56,278 nt of DNA from an uncultured Saprospiraceae bacterium. GTDB taxonomy: Bacteria; Bacteroidota; Bacteroidia; Chitinophagales; Saprospiraceae. Positions within the stretch are counted from its first letter, which is position 1, and every line of letters begins with the position of its first letter. The stretch covers positions 1 to 56,278 of the forward strand of contig CALFWW010000195.1 of NCBI GenBank assembly GCA_937928575.1. The letters run 5' to 3'. This document shows, one piece after another, positions 47,302 to 56,278 of this stretch. The notes beneath the pieces were generated by a model that did not search any database, was not told the origin of the DNA, and was given only the letters and a program-made list of their open reading frames with translations. Both the position numbers and the translations under genes were made by a program.

Positions 47302-47442
47302 GTGATGTGTATTTGTGATGGGATATTCCCATCACTGATGTCTATACCGTTCCTTTGGAACTCGGACACGTCCTGAATGAAAGTTCCAAAAGAACGATAT
47401 ACGCCCAAGATATGGGAGTATCCCATATCGAAATAAATAAAC
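47302..47442. repeat. Three-hairpin repeat unit 1
   Basis: H1: GTGATGGGA-TAT-TCCCATCAC (47315-47335). H2: CGTTCCTTTGGAACT (47348-47362) with AGTTCCAAAAGAACG (47382-47396), one mismatch; the left arm also holds a small palindrome of its own, GTTCC-TTT-GGAAC. H3: GATATGGGA-GTA-TCCCATATC (47409-47429). A tail CGAAATAAATAAAC closes the unit. About 16 bases separate it from unit 2, which has the same orientation. Confidence 0.9.
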
Positions 47443-47458
47443 AACCGATGTGTATTTT

Positions 47459-47593
47459 GTGATGTGTATTTGTGATGGGATATTCCCATCACTAGTGTTT
47501 ATATCGTTCCTTTGGAACTTGAACGCGTCTACAAAGTTCCAAAGGAACGATATACCCCAGGATATGGAGCATCCCATATCGAAATAAATAAAC
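47459..47593. repeat. Three-hairpin repeat unit 2
   Basis: Same layout and orientation as unit 1: H1 47472-47492 (perfect), H2 arms 47505-47519 / 47535-47549 (perfect 15 bp) and H3 47561-47580. It ends 9 bases from the stop codon of the Y1 transposase gene. The loop between the H2 arms differs from unit 1 (GAACGCGTCTACAA versus a longer one), so stems are conserved better than loops. Confidence 0.9.
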
Positions 47594-47602
47594 CAAATAA
47601 AA

Positions 47603-48055
47603 TTAATCCCAAACATATTTCTCATCCCATTCCAAATCATGTTCCACTAACAATTGTCGATATTCCTCTTGATAATTAACCATCCCATGATGCTCTTTTT
47701 GATTCGCGATATATTCCTTAACATCGTGTAAACGACTTTGATCAACCGAAAAAGCGCCATACCCATTTTGCCAAAAGAAATTATCTAAATACTCATGATT
47801 TGTTTTCATCCATTTAGAAGAAAGGGATTTAACTCGTTGTAAAAGTGTCATCATAGGAATTTTCCTTGAAAGTTGACACAGGATATGCACATGATCTGAG
47901 TAACCACCAATTTGGATTGCTTTGGAATCATGTTCATTACAGATGGTTGCCATGTAGGCATAAAGCTGTTTGTCATAAGGTGGAAAGATGAAAGGTTCCC
48001 GATGTTTTGTGCTAAACACAATGTGTACGTAGTTCTTAACCAATGATTGTCCCAT
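47603..48055 (-). CDS. IS200/IS605-like Y1 transposase, REP-associated (RAYT) type
   Basis: 150 residues, a single-domain HUH endonuclease. The metal-binding HUH pair is in GGYSDHVHILC (about 49-59), the catalytic Tyr in VKEYIANQKEHH (about 108-119), and the family patterns VHIVFSTKHREP (about 10-21) and FWQNGYGAFSVDQS (about 92-105) are present. The short form without TnpB is that of TnpA_REP proteins, which act on single-stranded hairpin DNA. Hairpin-rich units flank it on both sides (47302-47593 and about 48160-48414), supporting that class. The frame is intact with all catalytic residues, so it may be active. The start at 48055 gives the usual short N-terminus. Confidence 0.92.
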   Translation of the reverse strand: MGQSLVKNYVHIVFSTKHREPFIFPPYDKQLYAYMATICNEHDSKAIQIGGYSDHVHILCQLSRKIPMMTLLQRVKSLSSKWMKTNHEYLDNFFWQNGYGAFSVDQSRLHDVKEYIANQKEHHGMVNYQEEYRQLLVEHDLEWDEKYVWD

Positions 48056-48159
48056 ATATTTCTTTTTCTATATAAGACGATTGAGAATACGGGATTCCAT
48101 AAAATCAGGAAAATATTTTTTAAAAAAGTTGAGGAGTGTATGAATTTTGAGGCATTTCG

Positions 48160-48260
48160 CGAGTTTTCCTTCTCCAAAATTTCCAAAGGAATGGTAAACA
48201 TTGGAGATATGAGAACATTTGATATCGAAAAAAACAACCGATGTGTATTTGTGATGGGAT
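48160..48260. repeat. Degenerate three-hairpin repeat unit (unit 4)
   Basis: Only the second half is recognisable: an H2 right arm TTCCAAAGGAATGG (about 48181-48194), an H3 with weakened pairing GATATGAGA-ACA-TTTGATATC (48205-48225) and the tail CGAAAAAAACAACCGATG, followed by the start of another H1 (GTGATGGGAT, 48251-48260) that is cut short. Same orientation as the other units. It lies upstream (5') of the transposase gene. Confidence 0.7.
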
Positions 48261-48277
48261 TATGTGATGTGTAATAT

Positions 48278-48414
48278 GTGATGTGTATTTGTGATGGGAT
48301 ACTCCCATCACTGATGCCTATGCCGTTCCTTTGGAACTCGGATACGTCCACAAATTTCCAAAGGAACGATATACGCCCAATATATGGGAACATCCCATAT
48401 CGAAAAAAAATAAC
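48278..48414. repeat. Three-hairpin repeat unit 3
   Basis: H1 GTGATGGGA-TAC-TCCCATCAC (48291-48311), H2 arms CGTTCCTTTGGAACT (48324-48338) and ATTTCCAAAGGAACG (48354-48368), H3 TATATGGGA-ACA-TCCCATATC (about 48381-48401), tail CGAAAAAAAATAAC. It matches units 1 and 2 in order and orientation and ends 31 bases before the stop of the pyruvate carboxylase gene, whose transcript would read into it from the opposite side. Confidence 0.9.
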
Positions 48415-48445
48415 CGATGGTTCAATATTCTGCGGTTCCTAATTT

Positions 48446-51400
48446 CTATCCCAACCTCACCACCAAATCATCCTGTTCCACCATCGTCTTCTCTGTCAAA
48501 AATATTTTTTCAACTTTACCAGCGACTGGACTTGTAATAGTAGATTCCATCTTCATAGCTTCAATAATGAAGAGTGGGGTATTCGCTTTTACAACATCAC
48601 CTTCTTTCACCAAAATTTTGGATAGACTACCTTGCAATGGCGCCCCAACATCATTATCACCTTCTATTTTTTGGTGAACAATTTCCACTGTTTTTACAGA
48701 ATTGTCTTTTACATCAATTGTTCTGGTTTGACCATTTAAATTAAAGAAAACCGTGACCATTCCATTTTCATTTGGAGTGGTCTTGTTCAGATATTTGATA
48801 AGTAGGGATTTTCCAGGAGCGATTTCTGCTAACACCTCTTCACCTTCTTTTGGGCCGAAGAAAAAGATAGGAGAAGGAATCACTTGCACAACACCGTACT
48901 TGCGATAATGGTCATAGAAATCTTTAAATACTTTTGGGTATAATTTGTAGGAAAGAAAATCCAGCTCATTACAATATTCATCGAATTCAGATTGAAATAT
49001 TTTAAACTCTTTGTCAAAATCAATTGGCTCTAGATGCTCATTAGGTCGGTCTGTATATGGTTTTTCATCTTTCAATACCATCTTCTGAAGGGCTTTAGGA
49101 AATCCTCCATGAGGCTGCCCAAGATCACCTCTAAACAATGCTTTCACGCTATCTGGAAATGAAATGGTATCTCCTTTTTCTAAAATATCAGCTTTTGAAA
49201 AACCATTTGATGTCATAAACATGGCCATGTCACCCACGACTTTTGAAGAAGGAGTCACTTTGACGATATCTCCAAACAGTTCATTTACATCTTTGTAGTT
49301 CGCTTTGATGGTTTCAAATTTATCTTCCAATCCAAGACCTCTAGCTTGTGGCCGAAGATTTGAGTACTGTCCACCAGGAATTTCATGTTCATAAACTTCG
49401 GCAGTTCCAGCTTTTAATTCACACTCAAATGGATAATAATATTCACGGACTGCTTCCCAGTAAATCGAGTGATCGTTTAAAGAGCGTAGGTTCATTTTAC
49501 TCTCCCTTTCATGACCTTGCATAGCGTTGACGAGCGAGTTGAAATTAGGTTGTGCAGTCAAACCAGACATTGAACTAAGTGCAACGTCCACTACGTCAAC
49601 ACCAGCATCTATAGCGCGTAAATAAGTAGCAGATTGAATAGATGAAGTATCATGTGTATGTAAATGCAATGGAATCGCTACCGCTTTTTTCAACTCCGTG
49701 ATTAATATTTCAGCAGCTTTTGGTTTTAATAAGCCGGCCATGTCTTTGATCCCAATCATATGTGCACCTGCATCTTCCAACCTTCTTGCTAAGTCTAAGT
49801 AGTACTGAATGTCATATTTTGACTTGTTTGGATTTGCGATATCACCTGTGTAACAGATGCACGCCTCTGCGATAGCACCTGTGCGTTCGCGTACTGTTGT
49901 AATACTGGTTTTCATTGCTTCGACCCAATTCAATGAGTCAAAAATTCTGAAGATGTCAATACCCGTTTCCCAGGATTTTTCAATAAATTTTTGAATTAAA
50001 TTATCGGGATATGCGGTATAACCAACTGCATTGGAACCTCTCAACAACATTTGCAATAATAAATTCGGCATCGCACTACGTAAATCCTTCAACCGTTGCC
50101 ATGGATCTTCTTTCAAGAACCGCAGGCAAACATCAAAAGTAGCGCCGCCCCAAACTTCCATAGAGAAAACTTCTGGGTTTTCTTTTGCAAATGCTTCCGC
50201 TGCACCCAACATGTCTTTCGTACGCATCCGTGTTGCCAATAATGATTGGTGTGCATCTCGATAAGTCGTATCAGTATAATGAATTTTTTTCTCCTCCTTC
50301 AACCATTTCACAAATTGGTCAGGCCCTAATTCATCTAGCTTTTGTTTGGTGCCAGGTTTAAAATCGTTTGCTTTATTATAGGGTGGAATAATTGGTGAAC
50401 GAAATTTAATATTTGGATCAACGAATTTGACATCCTTGTTTCCATTCACAACAACTTCCGCTAAATATCTTAACAATTTAGTTCCGCGATTCCGATATCT
50501 TGGCGATTCTAATAACTTTGGATTGTTGTCAATTAAGGTGACAGTCGCATTTCCGGTAATAAACTCTTCATTTCTCAATAAGTTTTCCAAGAATCCTATG
50601 TTGGTTTTCACTCCTCGAATTCTGAATTCTGCCAATGCTCGTAAGATTCTTTCAGACGCATCTTGCAAAGTTCTTCCACGTGCCGTCATCTTCACAATCA
50701 TACTATCAAAAAATGGAGAAATTTTAGCTCCGGCATAAGCACTTCCTGCATCCAATCGAATTCCAAAACCACCAGCACTGCGATAAGCAATCAAAGTTCC
50801 GTAATCAGGTTTGAAACCATTTTCAGGATCTTCAGTCGTGATTCGACATTGAATTGCACAACCATTGTAAGTGATATCGCTTTGACTATTAATGCCAATC
50901 GTAGCATGAGAAAGCGGATATCCTTGTGCAATCAGAATTTGAGAACGAACTAAATCAAAACCTGTAATCTCCTCGGTAATCGTGTGTTCCACCTGAATAC
51001 GTGGATTCACTTCAATGAAATAAATATTCTCTTCTTTATCTACTAAAAACTCAGCCGTGCCCGCATTGTGATAATTTACCTCTTTTGCAATCCTCAATGC
51101 ATATTCGTAAATCGCTTCTTTGGTAGATTGTTTCAAAGTAACAGCTGGTGCAATTTCTACCACCTTCTGAAAACGTCTTTGTACCGAACAATCTCTTTCG
51201 AATAAGTGGACTAAGTTTCCATGTTCGTCTCCTAATATCTGAACTTCAATGTGCTTCGGACTTTCAATATATTTTTCAAGAAAAACAGTGTCATCTCCAA
51301 AAGCAGTTTTGGCTTCATTTCGCGCTTCTCTAAATGCTTTTTTTAATTGTTCATCATTTCTAACAACACGCATACCACGCCCCCCGCCACCAGCTGCGGC

Positions 51401-51892
51401 TTTTACCATAATTGGATACCCAATCCTGGCAGCTTCTGAAAGTGTGATGTCAATATTCGTTAAGGATTTTTGAGAATCTTCAATGATCGGTACATTAATT
51501 TTTCGTACCAATGTCTTTGCCTGAATTTTATCACCCAACTTTTCCATCGCTGCAGCTTCAGGTCCGATAAACTTAATGCCCTCTTCGGTACATCTTCTAA
51601 CAAAATGCACATTCTCAGAAAGAAAACCGTAGCCAGGATGAATGGCATCGATATTTTTAGACTTGGCAATCCGGATAATTTCTTCTATGTCTAAATATGG
51701 TTTTAATGGATCATCGTCATCACCAATTTGATATGCTTCATCCGCTTTGTATCGATGAAGAGAATATCTATCTTCAAAAGTAAAGATAGTGACGGTGCGT
51801 AATCCGAGTTCCGAAGCTGCTCTTAGGATTCTTATTGCAATTTCACCACGGTTGGCTACTAAAATTTTTTTGAATGGTCTTAACTTATTCAT
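48446..51892 (-). CDS. pyc: Pyruvate carboxylase
   Basis: Biotin enzyme of 1148 residues, the normal length, that converts pyruvate, bicarbonate and ATP to oxaloacetate (anaplerosis, gluconeogenesis). Biotin carboxylase: residues about 5-460 with the ATP glycine loop AAGGGGRGMRVV (about 165-176) and EVNPRIQVEHTITE. Carboxyltransferase: from about 535, with DTTYRDAHQSLLATRMRT (metal Asp and catalytic region) and LHLHTHDTSS (metal His pair). Biotin carboxyl carrier domain at the C-terminus with the biotinylated Lys in IEAMKMEST (about 1113). All catalytic motifs are intact. It stands alone between the repeat region and a divergent T9SS gene. Confidence 0.97.
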   Translation of the reverse strand: MNKLRPFKKILVANRGEIAIRILRAASELGLRTVTIFTFEDRYSLHRYKADEAYQIGDDDDPLKPYLDIEEIIRIAKSKNIDAIHPGYGFLSENVHFVRRCTEEGIKFIGPEAAAMEKLGDKIQAKTLVRKINVPIIEDSQKSLTNIDITLSEAARIGYPIMVKAAAGGGGRGMRVVRNDEQLKKAFREARNEAKTAFGDDTVFLEKYIESPKHIEVQILGDEHGNLVHLFERDCSVQRRFQKVVEIAPAVTLKQSTKEAIYEYALRIAKEVNYHNAGTAEFLVDKEENIYFIEVNPRIQVEHTITEEITGFDLVRSQILIAQGYPLSHATIGINSQSDITYNGCAIQCRITTEDPENGFKPDYGTLIAYRSAGGFGIRLDAGSAYAGAKISPFFDSMIVKMTARGRTLQDASERILRALAEFRIRGVKTNIGFLENLLRNEEFITGNATVTLIDNNPKLLESPRYRNRGTKLLRYLAEVVVNGNKDVKFVDPNIKFRSPIIPPYNKANDFKPGTKQKLDELGPDQFVKWLKEEKKIHYTDTTYRDAHQSLLATRMRTKDMLGAAEAFAKENPEVFSMEVWGGATFDVCLRFLKEDPWQRLKDLRSAMPNLLLQMLLRGSNAVGYTAYPDNLIQKFIEKSWETGIDIFRIFDSLNWVEAMKTSITTVRERTGAIAEACICYTGDIANPNKSKYDIQYYLDLARRLEDAGAHMIGIKDMAGLLKPKAAEILITELKKAVAIPLHLHTHDTSSIQSATYLRAIDAGVDVVDVALSSMSGLTAQPNFNSLVNAMQGHERESKMNLRSLNDHSIYWEAVREYYYPFECELKAGTAEVYEHEIPGGQYSNLRPQARGLGLEDKFETIKANYKDVNELFGDIVKVTPSSKVVGDMAMFMTSNGFSKADILEKGDTISFPDSVKALFRGDLGQPHGGFPKALQKMVLKDEKPYTDRPNEHLEPIDFDKEFKIFQSEFDEYCNELDFLSYKLYPKVFKDFYDHYRKYGVVQVIPSPIFFFGPKEGEEVLAEIAPGKSLLIKYLNKTTPNENGMVTVFFNLNGQTRTIDVKDNSVKTVEIVHQKIEGDNDVGAPLQGSLSKILVKEGDVVKANTPLFIIEAMKMESTITSPVAGKVEKIFLTEKTMVEQDDLVVRLG

Positions 51893-52082
51893 CTCGGTTC
51901 ATCATTAAATTTGTTTCACTATTGATACGTGATATAAGCAGCTTAGTTTTAAAATGCAAGTAGAAATCGTAACTTTAATCACACTTTTGAGGAATATCTA
52001 AATGTAACTCTAAATTCAATGAGGTTATGGGTAGTTGGAGCTACCTATTTTGTAACTTTAAGCAACATTAAAGCAGTTTTGA

Positions 52083-55000
52083 ATGGTATTCTCTTTTCCA
52101 TATCGTAAGTGCATTATTAGGCTAATTGTAATTTTTACAATTTGTATTTTGCATTTTCAAGCAATTGCACAAATTTCAATTGAAGTCACTATAGATGAAG
52201 GTGTGGTGGAATCCACATGTGTTGATCCTTTTGGTGGCAATAATCCTATGTTTGAAGTCAACATAGAAAATGAAGGTTGGGAAGCTTATCCTTCCTTTTT
52301 AGGACTTTGTTACAACAATACTCCGAATTTACAATATACCAATTCATTTGCTTGTCCCTTAAATGTCTTGGATTCTATAGAAGTCTGTTTTAAAGTGTAC
52401 GATGAAGATGGTATTCCTTGTAACCAAACGACCGAGGATTGTTCGGAAACACTTTGTGAGATTTTCGAAGTACCGGATTTTGGAACCTCTCTTTCTAGCT
52501 CAATTGAAATTTCAGGAGGCACTTTTTTGTCAACAGGAACTTTGGATTTTACAATTACTACGAGTTCAACCAATTTCGCGACCAATGATGATCCATGTGA
52601 CGCCATAGATATGGGTGTGCTTGCACCATTGAGTACTTTGGGAGACGCTACCGTTAGTGCTTATAACAATATATGCTCTGATGGATTTAATGAGCCAAAT
52701 CCAGTAACTGAAACTGGATGGAATAACAATCAAGGTGTATGGTTTAAATTTACTACTTCCAATAATCCTAGTTCGATTATCAATATTTTAGCATTGGATG
52801 ATCCTAGTAATGTCGGTGATGATATTAATCTGCAATTGGCACTTTATGAAACTTCCAACGATCAATGTGATGGTACTTTCGAATTAGTAGATTCCAAATT
52901 TAAAGGAGTTACCTCAGATGAAGTTTTCAATTCTCACTGTTTAACCGCCAATAAGACCTACTTTTTATTGGTAGATGGGGCGACAGATTTTGATGGAGGT
53001 GTGGAAGGTTGGTTTGGTTTACAAATTGTAGATGAAGATGTGGTAGATGGAGCGGATCTTATTTGCAACGCTGAAAATATGGGAGCGGTTCCTAATGGTG
53101 GAATGATCACAACGGGTTTGACACAAACCAATGCATGTGCAACTGCTGTCAACGATCCCAATGCTAACAATTTCGACACGCAAAATTCTGTATGGTATGA
53201 ATTTTTTGCACCTCCAAGTGGCAACGTTATTATTGATGGTATCAGTGACCAAGAATTACCCAATGGCTTAGACCCCGTTGATATTCAAATTGCGTTGTTT
53301 GAAACCAATAATAATCTATGCTCAGGAAATTTGAATGAAATTAATAGCGCTTGGACTTCAGGAGATTTTAATGAAACAATTTCCGCCAGTTGCTTAAGTC
53401 CGGGTGCACCTTACTGGATAATGATTGATGGTTCTGGTTTTGATTTCTTTGGGGTATTTGAAGTCAAAGTTACAGATGCTGGATATAATCCTGTCGTGGT
53501 GATTGATACCACAATTTGTGATGGAGCAGTGCTAACGCTAGGGGAAGTTTTGATTAGCGATGAAGGACCGTTTATGGATACGATAATAGACCCGATGACA
53601 GGATGCGTAACACCTGTTGCAGGAACATTGAGTTTTTTAGATTCTGTCAATGTCTCCATTAATCAAAGTACACTTGCTTCAGATATTGGTATTGCTGATG
53701 GTGTTGCCACGGCTGCTACGACTGGTGGTGCAGGGAATTACGCTTTCATTTGGAGCGATGGACAAAGCAGTCAAATTGCAATAAATTTAATTGGAGGAGA
53801 CACTTATTGTGTTACTGCTACTGACAATGCAGGTTGCTCGGATGAACAATGTTATGAAATTGAGTACTTGATTCCATTTACTATCACGACAGATGCAGAA
53901 CCGGTGTTATGCAACGGTGGGGCAGATGGATCATTTTCAATTAATGTTCAAAATGCAGTACCGCCATATGATTTTATGTGGAATGCAAATACCAGTTTAC
54001 TAAATGGTAGTGGACAAATATTAAATGATGGAGATACAGAAATTTTTTCAGATTTGCCAGCCGACACTTATTCTGTCACATTGACGAATGCGAATTTTTC
54101 AGAAGTGGTTTCGATTGTCATTGAAGCGCCTGCTCCATTTTTAGGAAACGTAAATATCGTCAATTCTGTTTCCTGTTTTGGAGCATGTGATGCCATGATT
54201 GAGATTGAATTTAGTGGAGGAACCAACCCGCTACCACAGACATTCATGATGAATAATTTATGCGCCGGAAATTATACAGAAAATTTTCTGGATGGAAATG
54301 GTTGTCCGTTAATGATCAATTTTGATATAGAGGAACCGACTCAAATTTTTGCAGCCACTACCAATGTTCAAGCAGTTACCTGTTTTGGAGCGGCAGATGG
54401 AGCTGCTTCTATTATTGTTGCGCCGGATATTGAAATCGTCTCTTACTTATGGGAAGGTGGGCAAACGACTCAAGATGTAAGCAATCTAACAGTAGGTACC
54501 CATTCCTATGCAGTCGTGGATGTCAATGGTTGTACTTGGACAGGTGAGACCTTAATTGTCGGACCAGATGAACCATTAGAAATTGCATCTTTTACACCAT
54601 CTGGTTTGGTTTGCAATGGCGATCATGACGGGATGATTGAAGTGGTAGCGACTGGTGGATATGGAGGGTATACGTATTCGTGGGACAATGGGCAAGAAAG
54701 CGCTAGTGCGAGTGGATTGAGCGGTGGGACTTATACCGTTTCAGTATCAGATGGAGGAGGTTGTTTGATTGAAGAAACATTTACTTTTGTCGAACCAGAT
54801 CCGATTACGGCAGATTTGATAGTTGAAGATGGGATGTGCGATGAAGCTGGCAATGTAAATGGAGGAGTCATTTCAATTGTAAATGTCAATGGTGGAATTG
54901 GACCTTATCAATATTCGATGGCAACAGAAAATTATTCTGATAACAATAGATTTGAGAATTTAGCAGAAGGTCAATTCATGGTTTCTTTAGTTGATGAATT

Positions 55001-55577
55001 GGGTTGTGTCCATTTTTATGAGGCGGATATATTGGGACCAGATTCGGTAATTGTTACCACAGATGAATCATTTGTAGTCTTTGAAGGTGACCCGTTTGTT
55101 TTGAATGCGAATTCTTCTAACAATAATTTGACCTACCAATGGTCGCCTGCAAGTAATGTGGATTGTCCGACCTGCCCAACCACCAATGCATCTCATGTGG
55201 GGCAAATTACCTACACCGTGTTAGCAACTGATACAACTACCAACTGTCAAGGTGCTGCACAGATTGTTGTCGGAACTACCAATCAACCAAATATTTTTAT
55301 CCCGAATGTCTTCTCTCCAAACGGAGATGGCGATAATGATGTCCTACAAATCTATACGGGTGCTGGGGTTGAATCCGTCATTTACTTTGAAATATTTTCG
55401 AGATGGGGAGACACAGTTTATGGTGCACAAAATATTAGCGCTTCCGCAGAATGGGGGTGGAATGGAAAATTGAAAGGTCAGTATTGCAATCCAGGAGTAT
55501 ATCCTTATGTTGCTAAAATTATGTTGACGAATGGAGGCACACAAGTATTCAATGGTGTCATCACTTTATTGCGCTAA
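52083..55577 (+). CDS. T9SS type B surface protein with SprB-type repeats
   Basis: 1164 residues. A signal peptide (about 1-29, ending FQAIAQ) is followed by two related modules (about 170-330 and 330-465) each with a WFKF or WYEFF strand, a QLALYET/QIALFET motif and a closing PYWIMIDG or YFLLVDG strand, as in pre-peptidase-like or lectin-like beta-sandwich domains. SprB-type repeats follow (about 530-960: CNGGADGSFSINVQNAVPPY, CFGAADGAASIIV, CNGDHDGMIEVVATGGYGGY). A CHU_C domain (about 1065-1164) begins FIPNVFSPNGDGDND and ends GVITLLR. SprB repeats are named after the gliding adhesin of Flavobacterium; an adhesive role is inferred. It is divergent from pyc, with 190 bases between starts. 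Confidence 0.92.
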   Translation: MVFSFPYRKCIIRLIVIFTICILHFQAIAQISIEVTIDEGVVESTCVDPFGGNNPMFEVNIENEGWEAYPSFLGLCYNNTPNLQYTNSFACPLNVLDSIEVCFKVYDEDGIPCNQTTEDCSETLCEIFEVPDFGTSLSSSIEISGGTFLSTGTLDFTITTSSTNFATNDDPCDAIDMGVLAPLSTLGDATVSAYNNICSDGFNEPNPVTETGWNNNQGVWFKFTTSNNPSSIINILALDDPSNVGDDINLQLALYETSNDQCDGTFELVDSKFKGVTSDEVFNSHCLTANKTYFLLVDGATDFDGGVEGWFGLQIVDEDVVDGADLICNAENMGAVPNGGMITTGLTQTNACATAVNDPNANNFDTQNSVWYEFFAPPSGNVIIDGISDQELPNGLDPVDIQIALFETNNNLCSGNLNEINSAWTSGDFNETISASCLSPGAPYWIMIDGSGFDFFGVFEVKVTDAGYNPVVVIDTTICDGAVLTLGEVLISDEGPFMDTIIDPMTGCVTPVAGTLSFLDSVNVSINQSTLASDIGIADGVATAATTGGAGNYAFIWSDGQSSQIAINLIGGDTYCVTATDNAGCSDEQCYEIEYLIPFTITTDAEPVLCNGGADGSFSINVQNAVPPYDFMWNANTSLLNGSGQILNDGDTEIFSDLPADTYSVTLTNANFSEVVSIVIEAPAPFLGNVNIVNSVSCFGACDAMIEIEFSGGTNPLPQTFMMNNLCAGNYTENFLDGNGCPLMINFDIEEPTQIFAATTNVQAVTCFGAADGAASIIVAPDIEIVSYLWEGGQTTQDVSNLTVGTHSYAVVDVNGCTWTGETLIVGPDEPLEIASFTPSGLVCNGDHDGMIEVVATGGYGGYTYSWDNGQESASASGLSGGTYTVSVSDGGGCLIEETFTFVEPDPITADLIVEDGMCDEAGNVNGGVISIVNVNGGIGPYQYSMATENYSDNNRFENLAEGQFMVSLVDELGCVHFYEADILGPDSVIVTTDESFVVFEGDPFVLNANSSNNNLTYQWSPASNVDCPTCPTTNASHVGQITYTVLATDTTTNCQGAAQIVVGTTNQPNIFIPNVFSPNGDGDNDVLQIYTGAGVESVIYFEIFSRWGDTVYGAQNISASAEWGWNGKLKGQYCNPGVYPYVAKIMLTNGGTQVFNGVITLLR

Positions 55578-55641
55578 AAATGTAGCCGAGTCTAACTTAA
55601 CATTTTCTCAAGAATATCGTACAATACCAAAAACACACCAA

Positions 55642-56278
55642 ATGAGTGACTTCGTAACACAGGCAGAATTAGACGAAATAGCAAAATATTATGGTCCAAT
55701 GGAAGAGTTGGATCAAGAAAAATTCAAGAAGACAAAAAAGCAGTTGCAAGCCAAATATCATCCGGATAATTTTGAAAAATTTGATGATGAAACCGTTAAA
55801 GAAATGGCTACGGAAAGATTCCAACGACTGGAAGTCCTCTCTTCAAAATTAGAACTCATCCTGAATAAAAAATTGGATATTCGATCGAAAGAAAATATCG
55901 ATGATGCCAATGCCATTTTCGCTTTCGATAAAATGAAGATTGAAATTATTACCAGAAATAAAGATTTAAAATATCATTTATTTGGGACTGCTTATCGATG
56001 GTTGAATTATGGTGACAGTTACAAAATACCAGAAACAGAAGCGCGCATTATTGCGGATGAAAGTCATGGTGGTCAACGGATGGGTTTTGTTGAAACAGTA
56101 CGATTGTATTTGACTTTCGGGTTCAATGATCCAATCGAATTGATTGCAGTTTGGTTATTCAATGCCATCAATGAACGTGCTTCTTCTTTAATTATTGAAG
56201 GGAAAAAAGTACAGATTGATTTGGTGGAAATTAATGCAGCAATTAAGCGGACTTCATTTGCTGGGTTGGAAGCACCGA
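55642..56278 (+). CDS. J-domain-like protein (3' end outside window)
   Basis: 212 codons to the window edge with no stop. The N-terminal 70 residues look like a J domain: helices flank the KYHPDNF segment (about 39-45), with the HPD tripeptide that in DnaJ proteins stimulates DnaK. The rest (about 80 on) is an alpha/beta region I do not recognise (IPETEARIIADESHGGQ near 134). The ATG at 55642 is preceded by an A-rich leader. It lies 64 bases after the CHU_C protein gene without a terminator between, so the two may share a transcript. A co-chaperone role is inferred only from the HPD motif. Confidence 0.7.
   Translation, partial: MSDFVTQAELDEIAKYYGPMEELDQEKFKKTKKQLQAKYHPDNFEKFDDETVKEMATERFQRLEVLSSKLELILNKKLDIRSKENIDDANAIFAFDKMKIEIITRNKDLKYHLFGTAYRWLNYGDSYKIPETEARIIADESHGGQRMGFVETVRLYLTFGFNDPIELIAVWLFNAINERASSLIIEGKKVQIDLVEINAAIKRTSFAGLEAP

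Noticed and set aside
48047..48274. 75-codon plus-strand ORF upstream of the transposase
   Set aside because: It runs antisense into the transposase start and over the degenerate repeat unit, with no recognisable protein features.
47196..48393. Overlapping minus-strand ORFs rich in GRISF/DGNIPSQIH repeats around the transposase
   Set aside because: They are translations of the three-hairpin DNA repeats and have no protein family features.
47302..48414. CRISPR array
   Set aside because: The units are about 135 bp, contain three palindromes each, and are not separated by uniform unique spacers; no cas genes are nearby.

Overview
The window is a compact, AT-rich stretch of a Bacteroidota chromosome. 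I infer a Saprospiraceae-like gliding bacterium from several signs: a fused SecDF; four proteins with type IX secretion (T9SS) C-terminal signals, three type B (CHU_C) and one type A; a gldA-gldF-gldG cluster; two-component regulator propeller sensors; LytTR regulators; and -7 elements close to TAnnTTTG. I could not check the taxonomy by database search. I see no rRNA, tRNA or CRISPR array.

Layout. 1-310: two palindromic repeats, then the secDF terminator. 336-3494 (-): secDF. 3754-4236: kbp, a BON-LysM protein, with a terminator. 4237-4977: a gap with a second, orphan terminator and a hairpin-rich stretch that may be a small RNA. 4978-7644: a MopE-type repeat protein (18 x 43 residues, type A sorting domain) interrupted by one in-frame TGA. 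8047-15492: a 2481-residue surface protein (PKD, SprB-type, Ig-like and Cys-rich repeats, CHU_C end). 15659-22799 (-): a tight five-gene run of DUF547 lipoprotein, small lipoprotein, CHU_C protein, D-2-hydroxyacid dehydrogenase and 7TMR-DISM histidine kinase. 23528-28641: gldA, an unknown secreted protein, gldF, gldG and a DUF4340 protein. 28720-30311: a zinc phospholipase/nuclease-like protein and a DUF2061 protein.

30486-35178 is a regulatory locus: a LytS-type propeller kinase and its LytTR response regulator (-), divergent from an orphan LytTR protein (+). 35411-39499 holds a DUF368 undecaprenyl-phosphate translocase candidate, aroE, proline dehydrogenase and a sterol-desaturase-family enzyme. 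39535-44591 (-) holds a membrane protein, an alpha/beta hydrolase and a propeller-adenylate cyclase fusion. 44719-46359 is a RadD-like helicase and 46412-47268 a frameshifted fatty acid desaturase. 47302-48414 is a Y1 (REP-associated) transposase gene bracketed by two units on each side of a three-hairpin repeat. 48446-51892 (-) is pyruvate carboxylase. 52083-55577 is another CHU_C surface protein. The window ends inside a J-domain-like protein.

Functionally, much of the window concerns the envelope: export across the inner membrane (SecDF), T9SS cargo, the Gld ABC transporter linked to gliding, and lipid-carrier recycling. One-off metabolic genes and elaborate sensors are set among these. 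The most unusual feature is the transposase with its three-hairpin repeats. Next come the UGA-split MopE protein, the possible small RNA at about 4648-4813, and the propeller-cyclase fusion.
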